NCBI RefSeq assembly: GCF_040267705.1
Contig: NZ_CP158374.1
Location: 2,294,001 to 2,358,000, forward strand
Reading direction: 5' to 3'
DNA length: 64,000 bases
From: Agromyces sp. G08B096
Lineage (GTDB): Bacteria > Actinomycetota > Actinomycetes > Actinomycetales > Microbacteriaceae
A model generated the notes under the pieces. That model did no database searches and had not been told where the DNA came from. It was given only the letters and a program-made list of their open reading frames with translations. Numbering within the stretch: position 1 is the stretch's first letter; each line of letters begins with the position of its first letter. This document shows positions 58,472 to 64,000 of this stretch, piece by piece. A program made the position numbers and the translations under genes.

Positions 58472-59265
58472 ACTACGACGTCCCCTGCCGTCGAGGCTGC
58501 ACCCGCGCCGACTCCGACGACCTCCTCCCGGCCCGGCACGGCGCCTACTGTGCCCGCTGCTGGGGCCGCATCGAACAAGCCCTCATCCAGGCACCCGAGC
58601 TCGCGTCCCACATCCTCGGGCACGTGAACCCGGGAGGCGCGCAGGTCGGGGAACGGGTCAGCAACAGCGGCGACGACGCGCCCCTGCCGTTCAACGAGAC
58701 CGCGCACGGGGACGTGAACGAGCTGTACGCCCTCCTGGTGTACTGGTGCAGCATCTGGGCCGACTATCTCGAGGTCCGCCCCCCGGCGGTGGCACGGCGG
58801 GCGTGGCGGCGCAGGTCGGGCACCGTGATCGGCCTGCCGCCCACGACGACATCGGAGGAAGGGTCCCAGGCGGTCCGGTACATGACCGGGTGGTTGCGGG
58901 ACCGGCTCGACGAGATCCTCACCCTCGCCCCGGAAGACGTTGACGAGTTCGACGAGGGTATCCGGGACGTGTGGCGCATGAATGCCCGCTGGCCGCGGGT
59001 GGAGCGTCCCCGGTTCGCGGCCGCACCGTGCGTGTTCGACGGGTGCGGCCAACGGCTTGCCGTGTACCCGCCCGCGTTCCCCGGGGACGTGCAGCGCATC
59101 GTCTGCGAGGCGGGCCACTTCTACGCACCGGATGAGTACGACGACATGGTGGCCACGTTCGTGGCGTTACGGAAGGCGGAGGGCCGGAAAGCGCAGGCCG
59201 ACGCGGAACGGCCCGAACGAGTCAAGGCGACTCTGATCGCGAAGTACCTGAGGAGGTCCGCATGA
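58468..59265 (+). CDS. Phage protein with N- and C-terminal zinc-like motifs
   Basis: A 265-residue protein from GTG (ribosome site GAAGGAG). CRRGCTRADSD then YCARCWGRIEQ makes an N-terminal zinc ribbon. The middle is helical (VNELYALLVYWCSIWADYLEVR; VRYMTGWLRDRLDEILTL). CVFDGCGQRLAVYPP and CEAGHFYAPDEY give a second zinc-like site at the end. Related proteins are common in actinophages, but without function. Confidence 0.6.
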   Translation: MNYDVPCRRGCTRADSDDLLPARHGAYCARCWGRIEQALIQAPELASHILGHVNPGGAQVGERVSNSGDDAPLPFNETAHGDVNELYALLVYWCSIWADYLEVRPPAVARRAWRRRSGTVIGLPPTTTSEEGSQAVRYMTGWLRDRLDEILTLAPEDVDEFDEGIRDVWRMNARWPRVERPRFAAAPCVFDGCGQRLAVYPPAFPGDVQRIVCEAGHFYAPDEYDDMVATFVALRKAEGRKAQADAERPERVKATLIAKYLRRSA

Positions 59266-59302
59266 ACCCGAGAACGGCAGTTACTGGACGAGAGGACGAA
59301 CG

Positions 59303-59512
59303 ATGACCGACGCACTACCCGACACGACCACGCCGCTGACCGAGGACGAGCGCTGGCAACGCGCCGAGGACTGGTCCGACTACAGGAAGGCGTACGGCGT
59401 CAGCGCTGACCCCGTCATCCGCAAGAGCGAGCACCTTCTGTTCTGCGCCGGCTGGGATGCGCGTCGAAACCGTGACCCGGAAACGCACGTAGAAGGGTCC
59501 GGCCGTGACTGA
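59303..59512 (+). CDS. Small phage protein
   Basis: A 69-residue acidic protein (TEDERWQRAEDWSDYRKAYG). The helix and the GWDARR end are common in small phage proteins. ATG 59303 overlaps the stop of a 14-codon frame (59262-59306), which may help re-initiation. Function unknown. Confidence 0.55.
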   Translation: MTDALPDTTTPLTEDERWQRAEDWSDYRKAYGVSADPVIRKSEHLLFCAGWDARRNRDPETHVEGSGRD

Positions 59513-59801
59513 GACACCAGAAGAGATCGCGCAGAAGGTAGTGGATGCCGCCATGGAGGAGAGCGATCCATTCATTCGTGAGCTGTTGCTCGCACTCAGA
59601 ACCGCACGTTTCAGGATCGAAGGAGCGAGCATGAACGTAGGCAAGGACTCAAAGGTCCGACTGTTGTCGTCGGGAGGAGAGGTCGAGTACTCGGTGCAAG
59701 CCACGGTGAGCCTCGCACACTTCATCGACATGCTGCGGCGCTTGGAATCGCTCGACGTGAAACCAGACCCAGAATCTCATGATTCGAGGTCTGAGCGATG
59801 A
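59505..59801 (+). CDS. Small phage protein
   Basis: A 98-residue protein from GTG in a GTGA overlap: TPEEIAQKVVDAAMEESDPFIRELLLALRTARF is helical, then a short beta part (SKVRLLSSGGEVEYSVQATVS). A second ATG at about residue 43 is preceded by GGAGCG. No family recognised. Confidence 0.52.
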   Translation: MTETPEEIAQKVVDAAMEESDPFIRELLLALRTARFRIEGASMNVGKDSKVRLLSSGGEVEYSVQATVSLAHFIDMLRRLESLDVKPDPESHDSRSER

Positions 59802-59926
59802 CCCGGTGTGCTGGCTGCTCGGGTCCGGGTTGCATCGGGCCGCTGCGGAACGGATACGAGCGGCACTGTCCCTGCGAAGGATGCGCGTGCCCTGAAACCG
59901 ACGATGTTGGGTCCGCTGATGGATGA
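59798..59926 (+). CDS. Small Cys-rich protein
   Basis: A 42-residue protein with eight Cys: CAGCSGPGC then HCPCEGCACPE, spacing typical of a zinc-binding miniprotein. ATGA overlap with the upstream stop; its own stop overlaps the start of the next gene. Not present as a long open frame but well placed. Function unknown. Confidence 0.5.
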   Translation: MTRCAGCSGPGCIGPLRNGYERHCPCEGCACPETDDVGSADG

Positions 59927-60191
59927 CCTCGACGCCGAGCTCGCGGCACTCACGAAGGAGCGGCCGCCGAAGCGTCCACAGTGTTCCCTGACATGGCCGG
60001 CATGGGTGCACGGATACCCCGACGCCCCATGCACGGCCCGCGCGAAATGGGTGGCGGTCCTGTCCTGCGCGTGCGACCCTCGACCCGTGTGCGATGAGCA
60101 CCGGTCGGCGGGCGCGTACGGGCTCGCGATGGGTAGGCAGGCGACATGCGCCGCGCACGGCGTCGTCGATGTGGAGTGGAGGGAAGCGTGA
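59919..60191 (+). CDS. Phage protein with Cys/His site
   Basis: A 90-residue protein. A helical start (DLDAELAALTKERPPKR) precedes a Cys/His part (CSLTWPAWVHGYPDAPCTARAK, LSCACDPRPVCDEH, TCAAHG), likely zinc-bound. Two ATGs (59904 and 59919) are in frame; the second is used because it overlaps the upstream gene as in the rest of the operon. Confidence 0.52.
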   Translation: MDDLDAELAALTKERPPKRPQCSLTWPAWVHGYPDAPCTARAKWVAVLSCACDPRPVCDEHRSAGAYGLAMGRQATCAAHGVVDVEWREA

Positions 60192-60334
60192 CGTTCGACG
60201 AGTACTGCGAGGCGAACAGAATCCAACCCAGTGAAGAGCCTGCCGCGTTCGCCGCGTACCTCCACGAACTCTCGGGCGGCGCATGGGACGGCCCGATGCG
60301 CGAGGTTCCCAGGGAAGACACAGCGACGACTTGA
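60188..60334 (+). CDS. Small acidic phage protein, last of the early run
   Basis: A 48-residue acidic protein from GTG overlapping the previous stop (FDEYCEANRIQPSEEPAAFAAYLHELSGG). Its final codons lie in a TTGACA that begins a promoter-like sequence. Function unknown. Confidence 0.5.
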   Translation: MTFDEYCEANRIQPSEEPAAFAAYLHELSGGAWDGPMREVPREDTATT

Positions 60335-60364
60335 CAGACTTCCCACCCCCGCCGTGTGTATAAT
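60331..60364 (+). promoter_or_regulatory. Perfect TTGACA and TATAAT hexamers with wide spacing
   Basis: TTGACA (60331-60336) and TATAAT (60359-60364) are both exact sigma-70 consensus, in a GC-rich setting, but 22 bases apart instead of 17. A hairpin (60375-60398) follows within the first bases of any transcript. Confidence 0.5.
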
Positions 60365-60374
60365 AGTCGTGATA

Positions 60375-60398
60375 GGTCGCACCCGCTCGGGCGCGGCC
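60375..60398 (+). terminator. Hairpin with short T-run after the early operon
   Basis: GGTCGC-ACCCG-CT-CGGGC-GCGGCC folds into an 11-base stem with one G-U and one mismatch, followed by TTT. It could end the early transcript or attenuate the one from 60331-60364. Confidence 0.5.
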
Positions 60399-60408
60399 TT
60401 TCGCGCGT

Positions 60409-60648
60409 CTACCGCTTGCGGCGGTCGACCTCGGCACGGAGCCGGGTGACCTCCGAGCGCAGCTGCTCCACTTCAGAGATCAGCGCAGCCAGCGAGTTCT
60501 GAGCATGCGCTGCGGCCACCGCCAGCAGCACCTCCGGCTTCGGGTCATGCCCGATGTTCCCGAGCACCTGCAGCGCCGAGCTACTCCCGTTGAGCGCGTT
60601 CCCGATCATCTTCGCCTGCGACTTCGCAGCAGTGAGGTTGGCAGTCAT
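60409..60648 (-). CDS. Small coiled-coil protein, reverse strand within the early region
   Basis: A 79-residue protein on the minus strand: LTAAKSQAKMIGNALNGSSSALQVLG, then a terminal coiled coil ISEVEQLRSEVTRLRAEVDRRKR with heptad repeats. It is the only minus-strand gene in about 16 kb of plus-strand genes. A plus-strand promoter-like sequence points at its 3' end, so an antisense effect is possible. Its ATG faces that of a small plus-strand gene (60689). Function unknown. Confidence 0.6.
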   Translation of the reverse strand: MTANLTAAKSQAKMIGNALNGSSSALQVLGNIGHDPKPEVLLAVAAAHAQNSLAALISEVEQLRSEVTRLRAEVDRRKR

Positions 60649-60688
60649 GCCCGAAGCGTATCGACGGCGACCGACATGGGAGGCCACC

Positions 60689-60793
60689 ATGTCTCGTGGA
60701 CTCCCCCGAGGCTTCGCCCTCGTGTACGCCGCAGCGTTCATGCTCCTCACCGCGGTCTCCCGCGTGATGCGGCACCTCCGACACCCCCGGTAG
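60689..60793 (+). CDS. Very small membrane protein
   Basis: A 34-residue protein: basic start (SRGLPRG), one hydrophobic helix FALVYAAAFMLLTAV and a basic end (RVMRHLRHPR). GGGAGG lies 5 bases before the ATG. The positive-inside charge on both ends and the strong ribosome site make it a plausible membrane peptide gene. Too short for family assignment. Confidence 0.5.
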   Translation: MSRGLPRGFALVYAAAFMLLTAVSRVMRHLRHPR

Positions 60794-60803
60794 GGAGGGC
60801 GAC

Positions 60804-62069
60804 GTGGCCGACGCATCGAAGCTGTTCGACAACCCCGAGTTCGTGACCGACGTTCTCGATGTCGACGGCATCAGCGGCGACAAGGTCGCAGCGAAGTGGG
60901 GCATCGCGAAGTCCGCGGTCAACAAGTGGCGGCGCCGTGCTCGCGAAGGTCAGCCGCTCCCCGGCCAGAAGGCACCCACAACGTATGTCGGCGGCAACTC
61001 GGAAGAGGCGAGTTCGGACGGCACCATCAAACAGGCTGTCCGCATGTCCGACACCCCGTGGGGGCTCGACGAGTGGCGCGCATGGCTGCGGTCGAAGGGC
61101 CAGGACCCCGACCGGGTCACGTTCAACTACGGTGTCACATCGAACCCCGCCGGCGGGTACTGGAACAAGCTCAACAACGTCCGCCCCATCGTCGACGACG
61201 CCGTCGCGTCCGTGGACTGGGAGGCCGCGGCGCGGTTCATCGAGGGCTTCACGTTCGTCCCCGCGAAACGCGACCACCTCGTCGACGTCGCAGTCCTGCA
61301 ACCCACCGACGAGCAGTGGGGCAAGACGGACTTCAACGGCGGCACCCCGGAGACTGAAGAGCGCGTCCTGACGTCGTACGCCGGCTTCGTCGAGTACGTA
61401 CGTGAGTACCGCCCCCGCACCGTGCTCCTCGCACGCACCGGCGACGGCATCGAGAACGCCTGCTCCACCAACTCGCAACGAGACACCAACGACCTCGACC
61501 TGCCCCACATGCTGCGGCAGATGTTCGCCATCAACCTCCAATCGTTGAAGATGCTCGCCCCCGAGGTCGACCGCATCATCGATGCCACCATCCCCAGTAA
61601 TCACGGCCGGTGGCGCACAGGCATCAAGCAGGACGCCGGGAACCCGCACGCCGACTTCGGTATCGCCGTCGCCCGGCAGCTCGAGGACACGCAACGCATC
61701 CTCGACGTGTTCCCGAACGTCGAGTTCCGCTTCCCCGACAAGCTCATGGAATCCATGACCGTCGACCTCGGCACGCTCCGCGTCGGCATGGTCCACGGCC
61801 ACCAGGTCAACTCCCCCGACCGCCTCGGCGACTGGTGGGGCAAGCAGGACCACGGCCGCATGCCCACCTGGGATGCCGACGTCCTCCTCGCCGGCCACTT
61901 CCACTCCCACCGCAAGTACCAGTCCGGAGACGGACGGTACGTGTTCGTCGGCCCCGCATCCGACAACGGGTCGTCCTGGTTCTCGAACCTGCAGGGCGAA
62001 CGCGCCACCGCGGGGATGCTGGCCCTCTGCTTCGAAGGCAAACGACACCGGTTCGAGGAGATCCTCTAG
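60804..62069 (+). CDS. HTH-metallophosphoesterase fusion
   Basis: A 421-residue protein from GTG with GGGAGGG before it. An N-terminal HTH (VDGISGDKVAAKWGIAKSAVNKWRRRAREG, about 18-50) is followed by a calcineurin-like phosphoesterase core. LLARTGDGIENACS, IPSNHGRW (the Asn-His), GMVHGHQ and VLLAGHFHSH supply the metal ligands. Related phage enzymes act on DNA or RNA ends. The HTH fusion suggests recruitment to a DNA site. GGGGTTAAACCCC follows the stop as a weak hairpin. Confidence 0.78.
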   Translation: MADASKLFDNPEFVTDVLDVDGISGDKVAAKWGIAKSAVNKWRRRAREGQPLPGQKAPTTYVGGNSEEASSDGTIKQAVRMSDTPWGLDEWRAWLRSKGQDPDRVTFNYGVTSNPAGGYWNKLNNVRPIVDDAVASVDWEAAARFIEGFTFVPAKRDHLVDVAVLQPTDEQWGKTDFNGGTPETEERVLTSYAGFVEYVREYRPRTVLLARTGDGIENACSTNSQRDTNDLDLPHMLRQMFAINLQSLKMLAPEVDRIIDATIPSNHGRWRTGIKQDAGNPHADFGIAVARQLEDTQRILDVFPNVEFRFPDKLMESMTVDLGTLRVGMVHGHQVNSPDRLGDWWGKQDHGRMPTWDADVLLAGHFHSHRKYQSGDGRYVFVGPASDNGSSWFSNLQGERATAGMLALCFEGKRHRFEEIL

Positions 62070-62134
62070 GGGTTAAACCCCGCCGGCTTCACACCCACCG
62101 AATGAAGGGGTGAGCATCATGATGGAGCGGGAGC

Positions 62135-62392
62135 GTGTTCACGGGTAAGGCCGGGCGCGCAATCGACGGCGCCCTCGACCACATCCTGCGGCAACGGAAG
62201 CAGACCGCGAAGCAGGAAGCCGAACGCGCCTCCGTGGAGTGGCTGCTCTGGTACGTCGTCGACGGGTCACGCGTCCTCATCGACGCACCCCTCTCGGACC
62301 GCCTCCACTGGCTCTCCGAAGTCGACGCCGCCCTCCACGTCGCAGGCCTCGAACGCCCGGCCGCTGAAGAGGTCACGGAGCCCACCGCATGA
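62135..62392 (+). CDS. Small helical phage protein
   Basis: An 85-residue protein from GTG (GGAGCGGGAGC before it). It has a long helical run (AGRAIDGALDHILRQRKQTAKQEAERASVEWLL) with a basic N-terminal half. An overlapping 9-codon ATG frame precedes it. ATGA overlap with the next gene. Unknown function. Confidence 0.55.
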   Translation: MFTGKAGRAIDGALDHILRQRKQTAKQEAERASVEWLLWYVVDGSRVLIDAPLSDRLHWLSEVDAALHVAGLERPAAEEVTEPTA

Positions 62393-62685
62393 GCACCGTG
62401 CACTTCGTGCCAGACGGTGACCTCATCGAGCACGACATCACCTCCGACGACTGCGTGTGCGGCCCCACGACCCAGCCGGTCGAGTGGGACGACGGCACCA
62501 CCGGGTGGCTCGTCACACACGCCAGCCTCGACGGCCGCGAAGTCGTCCCATCCGAAGCGTTCACGTTCGAGATCCCCGGAGGCGCGCAGAAGGCGCCCGA
62601 CACGGAGGTGCTGCAGCAGGCAGCAGACGCCCTCGAACACCGCCTCACTCGTCACGACGAACCGAGGGAGCCGTCCAATGGATGA
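62389..62685 (+). CDS. Phage protein with HDITSDDCVCGP motif
   Basis: A 98-residue acidic protein: VHFVPDGDLIEHDITSDDCVCGPTTQPVE, then GWLVTHASLDGREV. The DCVCGP part is common in small actinophage proteins of unknown function. Overlaps the next gene start by 8 bases. Confidence 0.6.
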   Translation: MSTVHFVPDGDLIEHDITSDDCVCGPTTQPVEWDDGTTGWLVTHASLDGREVVPSEAFTFEIPGGAQKAPDTEVLQQAADALEHRLTRHDEPREPSNG

Positions 62686-62860
62686 CCGCGTGTCCCGCCT
62701 CCTCGACAAGGCAGAGCAGGCGGCCGACCAGAACAACCTCGACCAGGCGGAGACGTATCGCATCCTCGCCGGTCAGGTCGCGTATGGCCAGGTGGCGCCG
62801 CAGTGGTCACACGGATGCATCGTGTTCACCGCCCGCTGGGTAGACCGCGGACGCGAGTAA
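62678..62860 (+). CDS. Small helical phage protein
   Basis: A 60-residue protein, LDKAEQAADQNNLDQAETYRILAGQVAYG then a beta end. No family recognised. ATG 62678 follows GGGAGCC. Confidence 0.52.
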   Translation: MDDRVSRLLDKAEQAADQNNLDQAETYRILAGQVAYGQVAPQWSHGCIVFTARWVDRGRE

Positions 62861-62874
62861 CCCCGGAGGTCGCC

Positions 62875-63372
62875 ATGATCGGTCAGGTCGCGATCATCTC
62901 CGGACACGGGTGGGCGGCACGCCTCGTCCAGGTGGTCACGAGGTCGGCTCATAATCACGTTGTGATCGGCATCGGGAACGACATCTGCGTCTCCGCGGAA
63001 CCAAGAGGCGCGATCCTCCGCCCCACCAGCTACTACCCCGACCGAGGCGACCGCATCACCTGGTCCCGGTTCAACCTCACCCCCGACCAAGCCGACGCCA
63101 TCGCAGACTGGGCATTCGACGCCGAAGGCACCGAGTACTCCTGGATCGACTTCGTCTACGCCGGCATCGCCTCACTCCTGAAACAACACACCCCACGGTT
63201 CATCCGCGAACGCGTCGCATCCCCCGACCGGCTGATCTGCTCACAGCTCGCCGACCTCGCACTCCAAGCCGGCGGCATCCACCTGTTCGCAGACCAACGC
63301 CCCTACGGAGCCGTCACTCCCGCCGACTTCGCCCAAGTCTTCATCGACCACGGATGGACCGACCAGGCCTGA
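62875..63372 (+). CDS. YiiX-like papain-fold amidase/peptidase
   Basis: A 165-residue NlpC/P60-related, circularly permuted papain-fold hydrolase (YiiX/YebB-like). SAHNHVVIGIG holds the likely His and DRLICSQLADLAL the Cys. A sealed substrate pocket is typical. Enzymes like this cleave peptide or lipid amide bonds; in a phage it may act on peptidoglycan or a host factor. GGAGGT precedes the ATG. The gene lies immediately before structural genes. Confidence 0.72.
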   Translation: MIGQVAIISGHGWAARLVQVVTRSAHNHVVIGIGNDICVSAEPRGAILRPTSYYPDRGDRITWSRFNLTPDQADAIADWAFDAEGTEYSWIDFVYAGIASLLKQHTPRFIRERVASPDRLICSQLADLALQAGGIHLFADQRPYGAVTPADFAQVFIDHGWTDQA

Positions 63373-63379
63373 AGCTTCC

Positions 63380-63616
63380 TCACCGGATGCGACGCACCGA
63401 ACCCCGCGACGCACGAGCCGGCTCCGGCTCGGGGAACTCCTCCAGCGCCATCGGGATAGACGGCGACACCAGGATCGTGAGCCACCGGTCATCAGCGAGA
63501 CGGAACTGCACCGTCCCCTCGGCGATCTCCCCGCCGTCGTTACGCAGATCCGCGAGGACCCGACCATCGTTCGTCTCGAACCTCTGCCCGCCATAGTGCA
63601 GCACATACTTCGCCAT
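63380..63616 (-). CDS. Small reverse-strand protein near the terminase (moron candidate)
   Basis: A 78-residue protein (MAKYVLHYGGQRFETNDGRV and ADDRWLTILVSPSIPMALEEF), a beta-strand-rich fold with a basic C-terminus (ARASRGSVRRIR). It lies alone on the minus strand between the hydrolase and the terminase-like gene. Proteins with the KYVLHYGGQRFE start recur in Microbacteriaceae and their phages; function unknown. It may be a moron expressed in the lysogen. Confidence 0.62.
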   Translation of the reverse strand: MAKYVLHYGGQRFETNDGRVLADLRNDGGEIAEGTVQFRLADDRWLTILVSPSIPMALEEFPEPEPARASRGSVRRIR

Positions 63617-63696
63617 ACCCACACCATCCCACTCGACGCCGACAACGGCGAGAGCCCCAGACGCGGGACAGGCGCCCGTCGAAGAGGTGAACGCAC

Positions 63697-64000
63697 ATGG
63701 CGAAGCCAGCAACGTTCGACTCTCACGCACGTGTACGCGCGCGGAAGCTGTTCGACGAGGGCATGTCGTGCAACGCCATAGCGCGTGAGCTCGGCGTCTC
63801 GGCGTCGACGATCTCTCGTTGGGCGAAGGGTGAGGGGTTGTCGTTCGACCGGTCGGCGACCGCGGCGGCTTCTGCTGCTGTCGAGGTGGATGCGCGTGCA
63901 CGTCGGACGCTGATCCGTTCTCGCCTGTACGGGCGTGTGGAGAAGCTGCTGTCGTCTGTGGAGGCGGAGACGTTCAAGACGTTGGTGCCGTCGGGCCCGG
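63697..64000 (+). CDS. Terminase small-subunit-like HTH protein (partial)
   Basis: The first 101 residues are visible; the gene runs off the right edge. HARVRARKLFDEGMSCNAIARELGVSASTISRWAKGEG is an HTH of the type found at the N-terminus of phage terminase small subunits, followed by an Ala/Arg-rich helical part (VDARARRTLIRSRLYGRVEKLL). GAAGAGG precedes the ATG. It begins the probable packaging/structural module beyond the window. A plain HTH regulator cannot be excluded. Confidence 0.68.
   Translation, partial: MAKPATFDSHARVRARKLFDEGMSCNAIARELGVSASTISRWAKGEGLSFDRSATAAASAAVEVDARARRTLIRSRLYGRVEKLLSSVEAETFKTLVPSGP

Noticed and set aside
59262-59306. 14-codon ATG frame before the gene at 59303
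   Set aside because: Too short to support as a gene; kept only as a possible re-initiation aid because its stop overlaps the next ATG.
60554-60793. Longer 79-codon plus-strand frame around the tiny membrane protein
   Set aside because: The first part is antisense to the better-supported minus-strand gene; only the part from 60689 has a ribosome site.
62120-62149. Nine-codon ATG frame overlapping the GTG start of the gene at 62135
   Set aside because: No coding evidence beyond position.
1-64000. CRISPR arrays, tRNA or rRNA genes, and insertion sequences
   Set aside because: I saw no regularly spaced repeats, no cloverleaf-like sequence and no transposase; a dedicated scan could still find a tRNA I missed.

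Overview
The window is a high-GC actinobacterial chromosome segment, most like Microbacteriaceae (Agromyces, Leucobacter or Microbacterium relatives). Supporting signs are a fused 2-oxoglutarate decarboxylase/dehydrogenase (Kgd type), a GuaB1-type enzyme, a WhiB regulator, a PdtaS-type sensor kinase, a SigR/RsrA-like pair, a DtxR/IdeR-type iron box, many GTG starts, and hairpin terminators built on GGATGCC/GGCATCC. The genus is inference; no rRNA is present.

Host part (1 to about 43.98 kb). It opens with an iron-siderophore ABC operon on the minus strand (permease cut by the left edge), with an iron box just upstream. Next come an amidase, an acetyltransferase, and a minus-strand run of SDR, potassium channel, phosphoribosyltransferase and uracil-DNA glycosylase. 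A membrane acyltransferase precedes the methionine pair metY-metX. A three-gene signalling cluster follows (kinase, membrane protein, LuxR-type regulator). Then come an MFS exporter, a thiamine-binding-like protein with a GT87-like membrane protein, and an amino-acid ABC transporter. Further on are an NAD(P)HX dehydratase, a HAD hydrolase, an OYE-type oxidoreductase, two CNNM/CorC proteins, guaB1, kgd, an MMPL transporter, sigR/rsrA, aroA-rsgA, bcp, whiB, pdtaS, a MinD-like/SAF pair and two small genes.

Prophage part (about 43.98 kb to the right edge; its right end is outside). A large serine recombinase sits directly against the 5' end of a host gene, so the phage probably inserted there. 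Next is an immunity region of three small HTH genes. An 18-bp palindrome recurs around their start codons and upstream of the recombinase, the layout of a repressor-controlled switch. From 46.6 kb rightwards a tightly overlapping plus-strand early operon carries many small proteins plus a recognisable DNA-metabolism set: RusA-like resolvase, YqaJ-type exonuclease, a probable Rad52-type annealing protein, phage WhiB, C5-cytosine methyltransferase, HNH nuclease, replication protein, SSB and an HTH-metallophosphoesterase. It ends in a papain-like hydrolase, one reversed small gene and the start of a terminase-small-subunit-like gene.

The two most interesting signals are the repeated operator palindrome of the immunity switch and the methyltransferase gene. 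The middle of that gene is also open in a second frame, which encodes a protein with repeated LPTP motifs, has better codon statistics and carries its own ribosome binding site.
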